The notes below the pieces were generated by a model. That model did not search any database. It worked only from the letters and a program-made list of their open reading frames with translations, and was not told where the DNA came from. The position numbers and the translations under genes are program-made. Of a stretch of DNA of 14,062 nt, positions 13,577 to 14,062 are shown in pieces; within the stretch, counting starts at the first letter, position 1; each line of letters begins with the position of its first letter. The stretch is taken from the NCBI GenBank assembly GCA_013867245.1, contig JACENB010000081.1, forward strand, positions 1-14,062, read 5' to 3'. The DNA is from Nitrosopumilaceae archaeon. GTDB lineage: Archaea > Thermoproteota > Nitrososphaeria > Nitrososphaerales > Nitrosopumilaceae.

Positions 13577-14062
13577 ATGAATAATTATGATTTTTTTTCC
13601 AGTCCAATTGGGTTAGGTCACGTTACTAGAGATATTGCAATTGTCAAAAATCTTAAAGATTTTTCTTTTAATTTTGTCACAGGTAGTGGAGCAGCTAAAA
13701 TTTTAAAAAAAATTAATTATAATGTTAATGATGTCTATAACCCACCCTCATTTGTTGTAGAAAATGGAGTACTGAATAATCAAACAAAATGGCTATGGAG
13801 TTATTATCAATATTATAAAAATTGTAAAAACATATCTAAAAAAATAATTAAAAAAAATAATTCAGAACTAATAATTAGTGATGAAGATTTTGCATCATTA
13901 ACTAATGCACAAGAACTAAAAATTCCAAATATTTTGATTACAGATGTATTAGAGACTAAATTTACAAAAGGAATCGCATCATTTATCGAAAAAAAGATGA
14001 ATAAATCAATGATGAATATTATTAAAAATTGTGATGCAGTAATAATTCCAGAAAATGGAGAA
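13577..14062 (+). CDS. GT-B fold glycosyltransferase (MurG/GT28-like), N-terminal part
   Basis: An ATG at 13577 opens 162 codons that run off the window end. The N-terminus reads FFSSPIGLGHVTRD, the G-x-G-H loop at the start of the GT-B Rossmann domain, as in MurG and related UDP-sugar transferases that act on lipid or protein acceptors. VTGSGAA (residues 35-41), ELIISDEDF and IPNILITDV follow the alternating strand pattern of such domains, and CDAVIIPENG resembles the linker into the second domain. The donor-sugar site lies in the missing C-terminal half, so substrate cannot be judged. The gene is even more A- and Asn/Lys-rich than its neighbours. A box A-like TAAAATATA (13541-13549) lies about 32 nt upstream. 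Confidence 0.8.
   Translation, partial: MNNYDFFSSPIGLGHVTRDIAIVKNLKDFSFNFVTGSGAAKILKKINYNVNDVYNPPSFVVENGVLNNQTKWLWSYYQYYKNCKNISKKIIKKNNSELIISDEDFASLTNAQELKIPNILITDVLETKFTKGIASFIEKKMNKSMMNIIKNCDAVIIPENGE

Overview
The window looks like a chromosome segment of a low-GC marine ammonia-oxidising archaeon, close to Nitrosopumilus (Nitrososphaerota/Thaumarchaeota). The main evidence is the adjacent pair of a 4-hydroxybutyryl-CoA dehydratase and an ADP-forming acyl-CoA synthetase. These belong to the thaumarchaeal 3-hydroxypropionate/4-hydroxybutyrate CO2-fixation cycle, and I recall the same pair in N. maritimus as Nmar_0207/Nmar_0206. Supporting signs are a one-subunit archaeal signal peptidase with a Ser-His-Asp triad, a membrane-anchored cupredoxin, AT-rich box A elements about 25 nt before most start codons (leaderless transcripts), and tRNAs without an encoded CCA. 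There is no mobile element, CRISPR array or rRNA, and no stretch over 300 bases without a gene.

Layout. 1-1084 (-): 5' part of a cyclic amidohydrolase cut by the window edge. 1159-1356 (+): small helical protein. 1398-1469 (+): tRNA-Ala(CGC). 1513-3773: four genes, three of which (1513 +, 1892 -, 2946 +) end in the same CxxC-x10-CxxC zinc ribbon on unrelated bodies, with a thioredoxin among them; the 2946 protein also carries a PRC-barrel and seven identical 21-nt repeats. 3813-4490 (+): signal peptidase I from a TTG codon. 4505-8198 (-): the CO2-fixation pair, each with its own promoter. 8261-9050 (-): an RNase HI-like protein overlapping a four-helix membrane protein.

9128-10083 (+): a possible 25-codon ORF overlapping a radical SAM gene by ATGA, then a hairpin. 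10184-11380 (-): a copper protein whose axial ligand position is Gln, and a divergent UspA protein. 11526-11786 (-) and 11855-12364 (+): a divergent pair, a small unknown protein and a membrane protein with an intramembrane CxxC. 12370-13350 (-): a HAMP-linked class III adenylate cyclase with palindromes in its promoter. 13421-13495 (-): tRNA-Val(UAC). 13577-14062 (+): the start of a GT-B glycosyltransferase cut by the window edge.

Function. The ligase activates 4-hydroxybutyrate to its CoA ester and the dehydratase converts that to crotonyl-CoA, which are consecutive steps of carbon fixation. The other genes are housekeeping, redox/metal and signalling functions in short transcription units, mostly of one or two genes. 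The least explained parts are the zinc-ribbon/PRC-barrel cluster, the CxxC membrane protein and the short ORFs ahead of several start codons.
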